From Bacteroides reticulotermitis JCM 10512 (GTDB taxonomy: Bacteria; Bacteroidota; Bacteroidia; Bacteroidales; Bacteroidaceae), in the NCBI RefSeq assembly GCF_000517545.1, contig NZ_BAIV01000013.1, positions 84,042 to 148,041 on the forward strand: a stretch of DNA of 64,000 bases, read 5' to 3'. Of the stretch, positions 1 through 10,066 are shown in pieces. The position numbers and the translations under genes were made by a program. How positions within the stretch are numbered: the first letter of the stretch is position 1; every line of letters starts with the position of its first letter. The notes beneath the pieces were generated by a model, which did no database searches, was not told the DNA's origin, and was given only the letters and a program-made list of their open reading frames with translations.

Positions 1-1
1 C

Positions 2-835
2 GGACGCTCCGAGTTTATGGGAGAGATCCGTCAGATGGTTCCCCCTTTTATGGTGGATGGTGTGAATAGTGCGGAGGTCTTTCTCTCGAATATGGATTAT
101 GCGCAGGTGGCTGCGGCTGTTATTACCCAAGAATATATCGACGGTATTCAGAATGAGTATCTGGCGGAAGTCGTAGCTCGCTATCCCGGCCGTTTCTTTG
201 TTTGCGGAATGTGTGAGTTTCGTAAGCCGGGTTATCTGGAGCAGGCCAGGGAGTTGATCTCCCAAGGCTTCAAAGCGATAAAGATTCCGGCTCAGCGTTT
301 GCTGTTGAAAGAAGGGCGGGTAATGCTGAATTGCGAGGAGATGATGGAGATGTTCCGTTACATGGAAGAACGCGAGATAATGCTCTCCATCGACTTGGCG
401 GATGGTGCGGTACAGGTTCCCGAAATGGAAGAGGTGATTCGGGAATGTCCCCGCTTGAAGATCGCTATCGGGCATTTCGGAATGGTGACTCGTCCGGAGT
501 GGCAAGAGCAGATCAAGCTGGCCCGTCACCCGAATGTGATGATCGAATCGGGTGGAATCACTTGGCTGTTCAACGAGGAATTCTATCCGTTCAACGGAGC
601 CGTCCAAGCAATTCGGGAAGCAGCCGATCTGGTTGGAATGGAAAAACTGATGTGGGGATCGGATTATCCGCGTACCATTACGGCTATTACGTATAAGATG
701 TCTTACGACTTTATAAGTAAGACACCGGAACTGACCGAAGCGGATAAACGGCTTTTCCTGGGCGAGAATGCCCGGAACTTCTACGGCTTTGCCGATCTTC
801 CCCAACTACCTTATATTAAAAACATGTCTGAATAA
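2..835 (+). CDS. Amidohydrolase-family lactonase-like protein (5' end outside window)
   Basis: This is a TIM-barrel metal-dependent hydrolase of the amidohydrolase_2 type, the family of L-fuconolactonase and 2-pyrone-4,6-dicarboxylate hydrolase. The frame is open from base 2, so the true start lies upstream; the first in-window ATG at 17 is internal. A family-typical GSDYP motif sits near visible residue 218, in a strand ending MWGSDYPR, where the Asp is the usual metal or catalytic residue. An IAIGHFG strand lies before it. The FucP-like permease starts 11 bp after the stop and a zinc dehydrogenase follows, so the three probably form one operon for oxidative use of L-fucose or a related sugar: dehydrogenase makes the lactone, this enzyme opens it. 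The substrate is inferred from context; another sugar lactone is possible. Confidence 0.72.
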   Translation, partial: GRSEFMGEIRQMVPPFMVDGVNSAEVFLSNMDYAQVAAAVITQEYIDGIQNEYLAEVVARYPGRFFVCGMCEFRKPGYLEQARELISQGFKAIKIPAQRLLLKEGRVMLNCEEMMEMFRYMEEREIMLSIDLADGAVQVPEMEEVIRECPRLKIAIGHFGMVTRPEWQEQIKLARHPNVMIESGGITWLFNEEFYPFNGAVQAIREAADLVGMEKLMWGSDYPRTITAITYKMSYDFISKTPELTEADKRLFLGENARNFYGFADLPQLPYIKNMSE

Positions 836-846
836 AAACAAATACC

Positions 847-2097
847 ATGAAAAAGAATACATACGCCATACCGTTGGCACTCGTCTTTAGCCTTTTCTTC
901 CTGTGGGCGATCAGCAGTAACCTGCTGCCTACGATGATCCGGCAGTTGATGAAGACTTGCGAATTGAATACCTTCGAGGCTTCTTTCACCGAGACAGCTT
1001 ACTGGCTGGCTTATTTCATATTCCCGATTCCGATAGCTATGTTTATGAAACGCTATAGTTATAAGGCGGGCATTATTTTCGGACTTCTGCTGGCTGCGGT
1101 TGGGGGCTTACTTTTCTTTCCGGCTGCCATGCTGAAAGAGTATTGGGCGTACCTCTGCATCTTTTTTGTTATTGCTACCGGTATGTGCTTTCTGGAGACA
1201 GCAGCGAATCCGTATGTGACGGTTCTGGGTGCGCCTGAAACGGCTCCGCGCCGGTTGAATCTGGCACAGTCGTTCAATGGCCTTGGGGCGTTTATCTCTG
1301 CCATGTTCCTGAGTAAACTGGTGTTGAGCGGAACGCATTATACCCGCGATACGCTGCCTGTGGACTATGCGGGCGGTTGGGATGCGTATATACAGATGGA
1401 AACAGACTCGATGAAGTTCCCGTATCTGATGCTTGCCTTATTATTGGTGCTCATTGCCATCGTATTTGTATTCTCTAAACTCCCTCGGATTGACGACGAA
1501 AGTCCGGCTACGAAGGGGAAGGAGAAATTGATTGAGTTCGGTGTGTTGAGACGTTCGCATTTACGCTGGGGAGTGATTGCCCAGTTTTTCTATAACGGTG
1601 GACAGACAGCTATCAACAGTCTTTTTCTGGTGTATTGCTGTACTTATGCCGGACTGTCGGAAGAGTCTGCGACAACATTCTTCGGGCTTTATATGCTCGC
1701 GTTCTTGTTGGGACGTTGGATCGGAACCGGCTTGATGGTGAAATTCCGTCCGCAGGATATGCTGTTGGTATACGCTTTGCTAAACATCGTGCTGTGCGCG
1801 GTTGTTGTGGTTTGTGGTGGTATGGTAGGGTTGTATGCCATGTTGGCTATCTCCTTCTTCATGTCTATCATGTATCCGACACAATTCTCGCTGGCTCTGA
1901 AAGGATTGGGCAGCCAGACCAAGAGCGGCTCGGCCTTCCTCGTTATGGCTATTGTGGGTAATGCCTGCGTACCTCAGCTGACGGCTTACTTCATGCATGC
2001 GCATGAGCATATTTACTATGTGGCATACAGTGTGCCGATGATTTGCTTCGCTTTCTGTGCCTATTATGGCTGGAAGGGGTATAAAGTGATTGATTAA
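847..2097 (+). CDS. FucP-like MFS sugar:H+ symporter
   Basis: A 416-residue major facilitator superfamily permease of the L-fucose:proton symporter (FucP) type, predicted in the inner membrane with about 12 hydrophobic segments. The N-terminus runs directly into a first membrane helix (FSLFFLWAISSNLLPTMIRQ), a layout typical of FucP. Helix five has the family-like GMCFLETAANPYVTVLG stretch, where FucP proteins carry a conserved ETAANPY-type motif. A hydrophilic loop near residues 215-230 divides the two six-helix halves. It sits between a lactonase-like hydrolase and a sugar dehydrogenase with 11 and 19 bp gaps, so co-transcription is likely. The substrate is probably L-fucose or its 6-hydroxy analogue L-galactose; the latter is attractive because a GH95 enzyme lies in the same window. 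Confidence 0.82.
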   Translation: MKKNTYAIPLALVFSLFFLWAISSNLLPTMIRQLMKTCELNTFEASFTETAYWLAYFIFPIPIAMFMKRYSYKAGIIFGLLLAAVGGLLFFPAAMLKEYWAYLCIFFVIATGMCFLETAANPYVTVLGAPETAPRRLNLAQSFNGLGAFISAMFLSKLVLSGTHYTRDTLPVDYAGGWDAYIQMETDSMKFPYLMLALLLVLIAIVFVFSKLPRIDDESPATKGKEKLIEFGVLRRSHLRWGVIAQFFYNGGQTAINSLFLVYCCTYAGLSEESATTFFGLYMLAFLLGRWIGTGLMVKFRPQDMLLVYALLNIVLCAVVVVCGGMVGLYAMLAISFFMSIMYPTQFSLALKGLGSQTKSGSAFLVMAIVGNACVPQLTAYFMHAHEHIYYVAYSVPMICFAFCAYYGWKGYKVID

Positions 2098-2116
2098 ATA
2101 ACCTATATATAAAAAG

Positions 2117-3133
2117 ATGAAAGCAGTTCAAATAATCAACCCCTCCGAAATGAAGGTGGTCGATCTGGAAAAACCGGTCGTTGGAGCCGGTGAAGTATTG
2201 GTGAGAATTAAGTATGTCGGTTTCTGCGGATCCGACCTGAATACCTTTTTGGGACGCAATCCGATGGTGAAGTTACCGGTTATACCGGGACACGAAGTCG
2301 GAGCGGTAGTGGAAGAAGTCGGTCCGGGCGTACCTGCCGGTTTCGAGAAAGGGATGAATGTAACGCTGAACCCGTACACCAACTGCGGAAATTGTGCGTC
2401 GTGCCGCAACGGCCGTGTGAATGCTTGCGAGCATAACGAAACACTGGGTGTGCAACGCAACGGTGTGATGTGTGAGTATGCCGTATTGCCTTGGACGAAG
2501 ATCATCCCCGCTGGAGACATCTCTGCCCGTGACTGTGCGCTGATCGAACCGATGAGTGTCGGTTTCCACGCTGTTGCCCGTGGACAGGTGACCGACAACG
2601 AGGTTGTGATGGTAATCGGTTGTGGAATGATTGGTGTCGGTGCGATTGTACGTGCCGCTCTTCGGGGTGCTACGGTTGTGGCTGTCGACTTGGATGACGA
2701 GAAGTTGGAGCTGGCGAAAAAAGTCGGAGCTTCGTACGTCATTAACTCCAAGACCGAGAATGTGCACGAGCGTATGCAGCAGATCAGCGAAGGGCTCGGC
2801 GCCGATGTGGTGATTGAAGCCGTAGGAAGCCCTGCAACTTATGTGATGGCGGTTGACGAGGTAGGATTTACCGGACGCGTGGTTTGCATAGGTTACGCTA
2901 AAAGCGAGGTGGCTTTTCAAACGAAGTATTTTGTGCAGAAAGAACTCGATATCCGGGGTTCACGGAATGCGCTACCTGCCGATTTCCGGGCAGTCATTAA
3001 TTATATGAAAGCCGGTAATTGCCCGATAGAGGAACTGATCACTAAAATAGCAAAACCTGAACAGGCCTTGGAGTCCATGCAGGAATGGGCGGCTAATCCG
3101 GGCAAGGTTTTCCGGATTCTGGTCGAATTGTAA
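2117..3133 (+). CDS. Zinc-dependent medium-chain dehydrogenase (RspB/YjjN-like)
   Basis: A 338-residue cytoplasmic medium-chain alcohol dehydrogenase. Catalytic zinc ligands are visible as Cys37 (GFCGSD) and His59-Glu60 (PGHE). The structural zinc site is the four-cysteine set C90, C93, C96 and C104. A Rossmann NAD(P) fingerprint, VIGCGMIGVG, follows near residue 173, and an acidic pair at the end of the next strand (VDLDDEK) favours NAD. The sequence resembles sugar or polyol dehydrogenases such as RspB and YjjN. Being last in an operon with a lactonase-like hydrolase and a FucP-type permease, it probably oxidises an L-fucose/L-galactose-like sugar or a later acid intermediate. The exact substrate cannot be told from sequence. 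A strong terminator lies 31 bp downstream. Confidence 0.82.
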   Translation: MKAVQIINPSEMKVVDLEKPVVGAGEVLVRIKYVGFCGSDLNTFLGRNPMVKLPVIPGHEVGAVVEEVGPGVPAGFEKGMNVTLNPYTNCGNCASCRNGRVNACEHNETLGVQRNGVMCEYAVLPWTKIIPAGDISARDCALIEPMSVGFHAVARGQVTDNEVVMVIGCGMIGVGAIVRAALRGATVVAVDLDDEKLELAKKVGASYVINSKTENVHERMQQISEGLGADVVIEAVGSPATYVMAVDEVGFTGRVVCIGYAKSEVAFQTKYFVQKELDIRGSRNALPADFRAVINYMKAGNCPIEELITKIAKPEQALESMQEWAANPGKVFRILVEL

Positions 3134-3164
3134 GATAAATCCTTTTTTTATTTAGCTTATATTT

Positions 3165-3201
3165 AAGCTGTCTCGTTGCAAAGATGAGGCAGCTTTTTTT
3201 T
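3165..3201 (+). terminator. Rho-independent terminator of the fuco-type operon
   Basis: Ten-pair stem (3165-3174 with 3186-3195, one G-U pair) with an 11-base loop, followed by a T run to 3201. It closes the amidohydrolase-permease-dehydrogenase operon. Confidence 0.85.
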
Positions 3202-3282
3202 ATTCCTTCTCTTCTCATGCCGACTAGCTTTTGTAGATAATACATCGGATCGGGGATGAAAATAGATAAACTTGTAGGTCGA

Positions 3283-3348
3283 TGTAACGTGTGGCTATGT
3301 ATCTGCAACACACGTGAAACTCTAATTAAGCAGGATGAACTATTTTTG
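3283..3348 (+). promoter_or_regulatory. Promoter with 21-bp-phased HTCS-type operator, upstream of GH3
   Basis: TGTAAC at 3283 and TGCAAC at 3304 are 21 bp apart. A perfect Bacteroides -7 box TATTTTTG (TAnnTTTG) starts at 3341, exactly 37 bp after the start of the second hexamer. The same geometry recurs at five other promoters in the window. Transcription should begin about 7 bases after the box, giving a leader of roughly 30 nt before the GH3 ATG at 3385. Confidence 0.72.
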
Positions 3349-3384
3349 TCTTCAGATTAACTGTAATTAAATAAGTTTGATAGT

Positions 3385-5969
3385 ATGAAGAAATGTTGGA
3401 TACAGATCATAGGTGTCTGTTGTTTATTATCGGTTTCGGCATGTAAGCAATCGTTGCCTTATCAAAATACGTCTTTGTCCGCGGAGCAGCGGGCGGAAGA
3501 TTTATTGCATCGGCTTACTTTGGAAGAAAAAGTCGCTCTGATGCAGAACAGTTCCCCGGCTATTCCTCGCCTGGGCATTAAGGAGTACGATTGGTGGAAT
3601 GAGGCTTTGCATGGAGTAGGACGGGCCGGACTGGCTACCGTTTATCCGCAGGCTATAGGCATGGCGGCTTCGTTCAATGATTCTTTATTATATAAGGTGT
3701 TCGATGCGGTGTCTGATGAGGCGCGTGCCAAGTCGCGTGTGTTTAGTGAACAGGGTGGGTTGAAGCGTTACCAGGGGTTGACCTTCTGGACGCCGAACGT
3801 GAATATATTCCGTGACCCTCGTTGGGGGCGCGGACAAGAGACTTATGGGGAAGACCCGTATCTGACCGGATGTATGGGGATGGCGGTTGTTCGTGGATTG
3901 CAAGGCCCTGCCGATCAGAAATATGATAAGTTGCATGCTTGCGCCAAGCACTTTGCGGTTCATTCCGGCCCGGAATGGAACCGGCATAGCTTTGATGCGG
4001 AGAATATTGCTCCCCGCGATTTATGGGAAACCTATCTGCCTGCCTTCAAGGATTTGGTGCAGAAAGCAGATGTAAAGGAGGTGATGTGTGCCTACAATCG
4101 TTTTGAGGGCGAGCCTTGTTGCGGCAGTAATCGGCTACTGATGCAGATATTACGTGATGAATGGGGGTATAAAGGGATAGTAGTCTCTGATTGTGGGGCA
4201 ATATCGGACTTCTATGCGCCCAATACCCACCAGACTCATCCCGACAATAAACACGCATCGGCAGGTGCTGTGTTGAACGGAACGGATTTGGAGTGCGGTA
4301 ATGAATATGCCTCGTTGCCTAAAGCTATTCAGGACGGGTTGATTGATGAGAAACAGATTGATATTTCACTCAAAAGGCTGTTGAAGGCGCGTTTCGAATT
4401 GGGAGAAATGGATGCTCGTCCGGCATGGGCCGAGATTCCAGCTCGGTAGTAAATAGTGCCAAGCATCAGCAACTGGCTTTGCAGATGGCACGCGAATCGA
4501 TTGTACTTCTACAAAATAAAAATCAGTTGTTGCCTTTGGGAAAGAATCTGAAGGTTGCTATCGTGGGGCCTAATGCGAATGATTCGGTCATGCAATGGGG
4601 AAATTATAACGGTTTTCCTGCTCATACGACCACGCTACTGGAAGCTGTTCGGAAAGTTTTGCCGGAGAATCAACTTATTTACGAAGAAGGATGCGACCGG
4701 ACCAGTGATAAAGCACTCCGCAGCTTGTTTCACGAGTGCCGTGCGGATAATAAACCGGGTTTCAATGCTACGTACTGGAATAACCGCCGGTATGAAGGCA
4801 CAGTTGCCGCTACCGATCGGGTGACAACGCCTTTCCATTTTTCTTCGGGAGGAGCTACCGCATTTGCACCGGGTGTACAAACGGCCGACTTCTCTGCTTG
4901 CTATCGGTCAACTTTCTCTCCAACTCGCTCCGGTAAAGTCGCCTTCCGTTTTCAAATGGATGGTGGAGTGGCTTTATCGATCGACGGTAAAGAGGTAGCC
5001 CAAACTGGAAATAGCAAAAATCCAACCGCTATATATACTCTTGATGCGAAGGCAGGACAGCACTATCAGGTTGAAATCCGTTTCAAACAACTCTATGGAG
5101 ACGCTACTCTTAACTTCGATTTAGGAGAAGAGGTCCCATTGAATATGACTGCGGTTGTTGAGAAGGTGAAGGATGCCGACGTCATTCTGTTTGCCGGAGG
5201 AATATCTCCGACCTTGGAAGGAGAAGAGATGAGCGTCACCATTCCCGGCTTCCGTGGAGGTGACCGGACAGATATCGAATTGCCGGCTGTTCAGCGTGCT
5301 TTATTGCAGCAATTGCATCAAGCAGGCAAGAAGATTGTATTCATTAATTTCTCCGGTTCGGCTATGGGGCTTCTGCCAGAGTCTACGGCCTGCGACGCTA
5401 TTTTGCAGGCATGGTATCCCGGAGAAGCCGGTGGTACGGCAGTTGCAGATGTTCTTTTCGGCAATTATAATCCCGCAGGACGTTTGCCTGTGACTTTCTA
5501 CGAGAGCATTGCACAAGTTCCTGATTTTGAAGATTACTCGATGAAGGGGCGCACGTACCGGTATATGCAACAAAAACCTCTGTTTCCGTTCGGCCATGGG
5601 TTGAGCTATACGGAGTTTACGTATGGGGATGCGAAATTGAGTAAGAGTATAGTTGCGAAAGGTGAGAAAGTAAGCCTGACCATTCCGGTCAGCAATGTCG
5701 GACAGCGAGAAGGAGAAGAGGTTGTTCAGCTCTACTTGAAACGCCCGTCAGATAAAGAGGGTCCTCGATATACCTTACGTGCATTCAAGCGGATATCTAT
5801 TCCGGCAGGAAAGACTGAATCTGTGACAATTCCTCTTACGCAGGAAAGTTTTGAGTGGTTCGATTCGGCAACCAATACGGTGCATCCGTTAGCCGGAGCT
5901 TATGAACTTCTGTACGGAGGTAGTTCGGATCTTGATAAGTTGAAATCAGTATCGATCACTGTGCAATGA
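3385..5969 (+). CDS. GH3 beta-xylosidase/beta-glucosidase with PA14 insert (frameshifted in this sequence)
   Basis: Family 3 glycoside hydrolase of about 860 residues with a lipoprotein-type signal (VSACK). Order: GH3 N-terminal barrel with the nucleophile Asp in VVSDCGAISD; a GH3 C-terminal alpha/beta domain interrupted by a PA14-like sandwich (from about 4750 to 5110); then a fibronectin-III-like tail (FPFGHGLSYTEF onward). It probably removes non-reducing xylose from xylooligosaccharides in the periplasm. Reading switches frame near 4440: upstream codes LGEMDARPAWAEIP, downstream SVVNSAKHQQLALQ, and adding one base at about 4442 restores one protein. The rest is well conserved, so I read this as a sequencing deletion rather than decay. 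It has its own operator-promoter and is followed by a terminator. Confidence 0.85.
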
Positions 5970-6040
5970 TGCCCTGCTATTTGTAATAGTCTTACCCTGT
6001 TGATTTGTTGAAACTCATTAATTGAGTGGATAAAGAATAA

Positions 6041-6080
6041 AACGAGCTTGTTCCTTTGAAAGGAATAAGCTCGTTTGTTT
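6041..6080 (+). terminator. Terminator after GH3
   Basis: A near-perfect 17-pair hairpin: the left arm starts AACGAGCTTG at 6041 and the right arm ends AAGCTCGTT at 6075, around a short loop at 6058. A T-rich tail follows. The rest of 5970-6186 shows no gene. Confidence 0.82.
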
Positions 6081-6186
6081 TAAACCAATGGCGCTCTTTA
6101 TTTAAAGGGCAAAAGATCATTTATTATGCCCCTCAAATGATTGAATACATTACCTGATGTAGTTAGGAGCGTTCTCTTTGATTATC

Positions 6187-6294
6187 TGTAACATTCAGAA
6201 AGAGTAATGTAACACATCCGGCACTAGATGTAACCTCCGTATAGATGCCTGTATCACGATTGTGGGTACATGAGAAATCGAAACCATACATTTG
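6187..6294 (+). promoter_or_regulatory. Promoter with four 21-bp-phased operator repeats, upstream of GH43-GH97-GH43
   Basis: TGTAAC at 6187, TGTAAC at 6208, TGTAAC at 6229 and TGTATC at 6250 are spaced exactly 21 bp. The last begins 37 bp before a perfect -7 box TACATTTG at 6287. This is the clearest copy of the operator in the window. It is presumed to bind the HTCS AraC domain encoded at 31874-35903. Confidence 0.82.
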
Positions 6295-6343
6295 CAGTAC
6301 TGGTTTGAAAACAAGCATTTATTAGATAATAAAAAGTTATAAT

Positions 6344-8074
6344 ATGAGAACATTAAAGTTGATTTTGTCCGGATGGAAGTCTTTGAGTTTATTGCTATTT
6401 GCTATCCTTTGTTTTAGTACAGAAGCAAGCGGAAGAGGTAAGGTTACAAAGAATGCTCCTGTTTTTACGCATTTCACTTATCAGGGAGAAGATGCCATCT
6501 ATAAAAATAATACACTGAAGCCGGATGAGTTTTATAATCCCATCTTGCAAGGTTGCTATCCTGATCCAAGTATTACCCGGAAGGGAAATGATTATTATTT
6601 AGTATGCTCGTCATTTGCAATGTTTCCCGGAGTACCGATCTTTCACTCCAATGATTTAGTCAACTGGAAACAAATCGGCCATGTACTGGACAGAACTTCA
6701 CAACTAAAGGTGGAAGAGTGTGGTATCAGTGCGGGTGTATATGCTCCCGCAATAAGATATAACCCGGGTAATGATACGTTTTACATGATTACCACACAGT
6801 TTTCCGGAGGGTTCGGAAATATAGTAGTAAAGACGAAAGAACCGGAGAAGGGGTGGAGCGATCCTATCAAACTTCAGTTTGATGGCATTGATCCCTCGCT
6901 ATTCTTTGACGACAACGGTAAGGCGTATGTGGTTCATAATGATGCTCCCCCACAGGGTCAAGAACGTTACTCGGGACACCGTGTCATAAAAATATGGGAT
7001 TATGACATAGAGAATGATAGGGTGGTTCCGGGGTCTGATAAGATCATCGTTAATGGTGGAGTCAATATCGAAGAGAAGCCAATCTGGATCGAAGCACCTC
7101 ATATCTACAAGAAAGACGGGCGATATTACTTAATGTGTGCGGAAGGCGGAACCGGCGGTTGGCATAGTGAGGTGGTCTTTGTGAGTGATAATCCCAAAGG
7201 TCCCTATTTACCTGCAAGCAGCAATCCTATTCTGACTCAACGTTATTTTCCGGTAAATCGGGAGAATAAAGTGGACTGGGCAGGCCATGCTGATCTGGTA
7301 GAGGGACCCGACGGCAAATATTATGGTGTGTTTCTAGGCATACGTCCTAACGAAAAGAGCAGGGTGAATACGGGGCGTGAAACATTCATTCTTCCGGTAG
7401 ATTGGAGCGGAACATTTCCTGTTTTTGAAAACGGGCTTGTTCCCATGAAACCTACACTGAAAATGCCTGCAGGAGTAGAAAATATGACGGGTGAAAATGG
7501 CTTTCTGCCTAATGGGAATTTTGTGTTTGATGATGATTTCTCAGCAAAAAAGCTAGACCTCAGATGGATCGGACTTAGAGGACCGCGTGAAGAATTTATT
7601 AATATCACCGGCAAAGGTTTACGGATAACTCCTTTCCCGATTAATATTAAAGAAGTTAAGCCGACATCTACTTTGTTTTATCGGCAGCAACATAGCCATT
7701 TCACAGCGTCGGTAACGATGGATTACAGAGCTAAGACAAGTAATGAATTGGCCGGTATCACTTGTTATCAGAATGAAAGATATAATTATGTCTTCGGCAT
7801 AACTAAAAAAGAGAAAAGCGACTACTTGATACTTGAAAGGACGGAAAAGGGGAAATCGATCCTTGTGGGAGAGGTAAAGATAGAAGCGGAGAAACCGATA
7901 ACACTACAAGTAGCGGCTAGTGGTGATGATTATCGATTTAACTATTCGACTGACGGGGAAAAATTCCAGAATCTGGGAGGTACAGTTTCCGGTGATATTC
8001 TGTCTACTAATATCGCAGGAGGATTTACCGGAGCAATGATCGGATTGTATGCTACGTTGGCCAATGATAAGTAG
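6344..8074 (+). CDS. GH43 beta-xylosidase/alpha-L-arabinofuranosidase with C-terminal beta-sandwich
   Basis: A 576-residue exported family 43 glycosidase with a signal peptide ending near AEASGRG-type residues at about 30. The five-bladed propeller starts at NPILQGCYPDPSI, whose second Asp is the general base. The pKa-modulating Asp is in GIDPSLFFDDNG and the general acid Glu in IEAPHIYKK. From about residue 400 a beta-xylosidase C-terminal, concanavalin-A-like sandwich follows (FDDDFSAKKLDLRW onward), as in subfamilies related to GH43_10 and GH43_12. It likely removes arabinose or xylose from xylan oligosaccharides. It is first of a three-gene operon with GH97 and GH43-CBM6 and has its own four-repeat operator. 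The exact bond specificity cannot be read from sequence. Confidence 0.87.
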   Translation: MRTLKLILSGWKSLSLLLFAILCFSTEASGRGKVTKNAPVFTHFTYQGEDAIYKNNTLKPDEFYNPILQGCYPDPSITRKGNDYYLVCSSFAMFPGVPIFHSNDLVNWKQIGHVLDRTSQLKVEECGISAGVYAPAIRYNPGNDTFYMITTQFSGGFGNIVVKTKEPEKGWSDPIKLQFDGIDPSLFFDDNGKAYVVHNDAPPQGQERYSGHRVIKIWDYDIENDRVVPGSDKIIVNGGVNIEEKPIWIEAPHIYKKDGRYYLMCAEGGTGGWHSEVVFVSDNPKGPYLPASSNPILTQRYFPVNRENKVDWAGHADLVEGPDGKYYGVFLGIRPNEKSRVNTGRETFILPVDWSGTFPVFENGLVPMKPTLKMPAGVENMTGENGFLPNGNFVFDDDFSAKKLDLRWIGLRGPREEFINITGKGLRITPFPINIKEVKPTSTLFYRQQHSHFTASVTMDYRAKTSNELAGITCYQNERYNYVFGITKKEKSDYLILERTEKGKSILVGEVKIEAEKPITLQVAASGDDYRFNYSTDGEKFQNLGGTVSGDILSTNIAGGFTGAMIGLYATLANDK

Positions 8075-8099
8075 TAGAAATGTTTAATCTTAAAATAGT

Positions 8100-10043
8100 A
8101 TGATGAAATTCTTTTTTGCGCTAGCAATGCTATTGACAGCCGCCGTAGTAAATGCGGATGAAAAACAGATAGCAAGCCCGGATGGAAAATTGGCGGTGAT
8201 TGTATCGGACATCAACGGACAACCCTCTTATCGTATCAGTTATAACGGCGTTTCTTTTTTAGAATCATCACCTTTAGGGCTGGTTACGAATATCGGTGAT
8301 TTTTCGCAGCAAATGTCACTAGGCAAAGATATACGGGTTAAGGAAATTAATGAAGTGTATGAATTGCCTAGCATCAAACAGAGTAAGGTTCATTATGTAG
8401 CAACAGAGGCGACTATACCATTTATTCGAGAGGGAAAAGCAGTCTATGATGTCGTTTTTCGCATCAGTAACCGGGATGTTGTCTTTAAATATAAAATGTA
8501 TCCGCAAGGTGAAACATTGAGTTGTATTATTCAAAAAGAAGCAACGGGTTTTGTGCTTCCCGATGGGACTACTACATTCCTCTGCCCGCAAAGTAAGCCT
8601 ATGGGTGGATTTGCCCGTACTTCGCCCAGTTATGAAACATCCTATACGGTAGATGATGCCGTTGGCAAGAATGGATGGGGGGAAGGTTACACTTTTCCAT
8701 GTTTGTTCCGTAATGGCGATAAAGGCTGGTTGCTCATTTCTGAAACAGGAGTAAATGGTGGCTATTGCGGTAGCCGCTTGTTGGGAGGCAATAAAGGATT
8801 GTATACAATCGGTTTTCCTCAGGAGGGTGAAGCAAATGGTAATGGTACGGTTGCACCGGGCCTCTCATTGCCGGGAGAGACGCCTTGGCGTACGATTGTT
8901 TTGGGAGAAACGCTTGCTCCCATAGTAGAATCAACAACTGCTTTTGATGCGGTGGAACCACTATATACGGCATCACAGAAATATACATACGGTTCTGGTT
9001 CGTGGAGTTGGATTATCGGTATGGATGCAAGTACGAATTATGAAGAACAGATCCGCTATATTGATTTCTCGGCTGCGATGGGGTATCAGTCTGTCTTGGT
9101 AGATGCGCTTTGGGATAAACAGATTGGGCACGATAAGATACAAAAATTGGCAGAGTATGCTGCGGCAAAGGATGTACATCTGTATTTGTGGTATAACTCC
9201 AATGGTTATTGGAATGACGCTCCACAATCGCCGCGAGGTATTATGAATCATACAATCGCTAGGCGGAAAGAAATGAAATGGATGCAAAGCATTGGTATAC
9301 GCGGAATAAAGGTGGACTTTTTCGGCGGAGATAAGCAAATGACTATGCAGCTTTATGAAGATATTCTGGCAGATGCGAATGATTACGGATTATTGGTAAT
9401 CTTTCATGGCTGTACTTTACCCCGTGGATGGGAGCGGATGTATCCAAACTTTGCATCCAGCGAAGCGGTACTGGCCAGTGAAAATCTTCATTTTTCGCAA
9501 GGTAGTTGTGATAATGAAGCATTTAATGCTTGTCTGCACCCGTTTATTCGCAATACTGTGGGGAGTATGGATTTTGGCGGTAGCGCATTAAATAAATATT
9601 ATAATGCGAACAATGCTCCGCGTGGAAGTCGTAGAGTAACATCGGACGTCTTCGCACTGGCTACAGCCGTATTGTTTCAGAGTCCGGTTCAACATTTCGC
9701 CTTAGCTCCTAACAATCTGACAGATGCTCCGTCATGGGCTATTGATTTTATGAAACAAGTTCCTACGACTTGGGACGAGGTACGTTTCATTGACGGTTAT
9801 CCCGGTAAATACGTTATTCTGGCTCGTCGTCATGGAGACAAATGGTATGTAGCCGGTATAAATGCACAAAAGGAGCCGCTGAAAGTCAAGGTTAACTTAC
9901 CTATGTTTTCAAGTGGAGAGCAATTGCGGCTGTTTAGTGATGACCAGACATTGCAAGGTAACGTGAAACCGATCAAAATAGGAAAAAAACAAGAGTTGCA
10001 GTTGTCTATCCCTTGTAATGGTGGAATCTTAATTATAAAATAA
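8100..10043 (+). CDS. GH97 alpha-galactosidase/alpha-glucosidase
   Basis: A 647-residue exported family 97 glycosidase. A cleaved signal peptide (ends near VVNADEK) precedes the N-terminal beta-super-sandwich (about 25-290), a TIM barrel (about 300-560) and a C-terminal sandwich. The barrel strand GIKVDFFGGD carries the Asp used as nucleophile in retaining GH97 enzymes (the BT1871 alpha-galactosidase type), and the acid/base-region motif HGCTLPRGWER follows. Retaining members are alpha-galactosidases, which fits the D-galactose caps found on cereal glucuronoarabinoxylan. The gene starts 25 bp after the GH43 stop and is followed 23 bp later by GH43-CBM6, so it is part of one operon. A calcium-dependent inverting alpha-glucosidase is the alternative but fits less well. 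Confidence 0.87.
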   Translation: MMKFFFALAMLLTAAVVNADEKQIASPDGKLAVIVSDINGQPSYRISYNGVSFLESSPLGLVTNIGDFSQQMSLGKDIRVKEINEVYELPSIKQSKVHYVATEATIPFIREGKAVYDVVFRISNRDVVFKYKMYPQGETLSCIIQKEATGFVLPDGTTTFLCPQSKPMGGFARTSPSYETSYTVDDAVGKNGWGEGYTFPCLFRNGDKGWLLISETGVNGGYCGSRLLGGNKGLYTIGFPQEGEANGNGTVAPGLSLPGETPWRTIVLGETLAPIVESTTAFDAVEPLYTASQKYTYGSGSWSWIIGMDASTNYEEQIRYIDFSAAMGYQSVLVDALWDKQIGHDKIQKLAEYAAAKDVHLYLWYNSNGYWNDAPQSPRGIMNHTIARRKEMKWMQSIGIRGIKVDFFGGDKQMTMQLYEDILADANDYGLLVIFHGCTLPRGWERMYPNFASSEAVLASENLHFSQGSCDNEAFNACLHPFIRNTVGSMDFGGSALNKYYNANNAPRGSRRVTSDVFALATAVLFQSPVQHFALAPNNLTDAPSWAIDFMKQVPTTWDEVRFIDGYPGKYVILARRHGDKWYVAGINAQKEPLKVKVNLPMFSSGEQLRLFSDDQTLQGNVKPIKIGKKQELQLSIPCNGGILIIK

Positions 10044-10066
10044 TTATTTACTATAATAAATTGAAC

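Noticed and set aside
1059..1338. Reverse-strand open frames inside the permease and, throughout, inside other long genes
   Set aside because: They lie wholly within confident genes, have no domain, signal or promoter, and reflect codon bias on the opposite strand.
4425..5969. Treating the two halves of GH3 (and of the other split genes) as separate genes
   Set aside because: Each half lacks parts of one domain and the halves join seamlessly after a one-base change; internal starts have no signal peptide.
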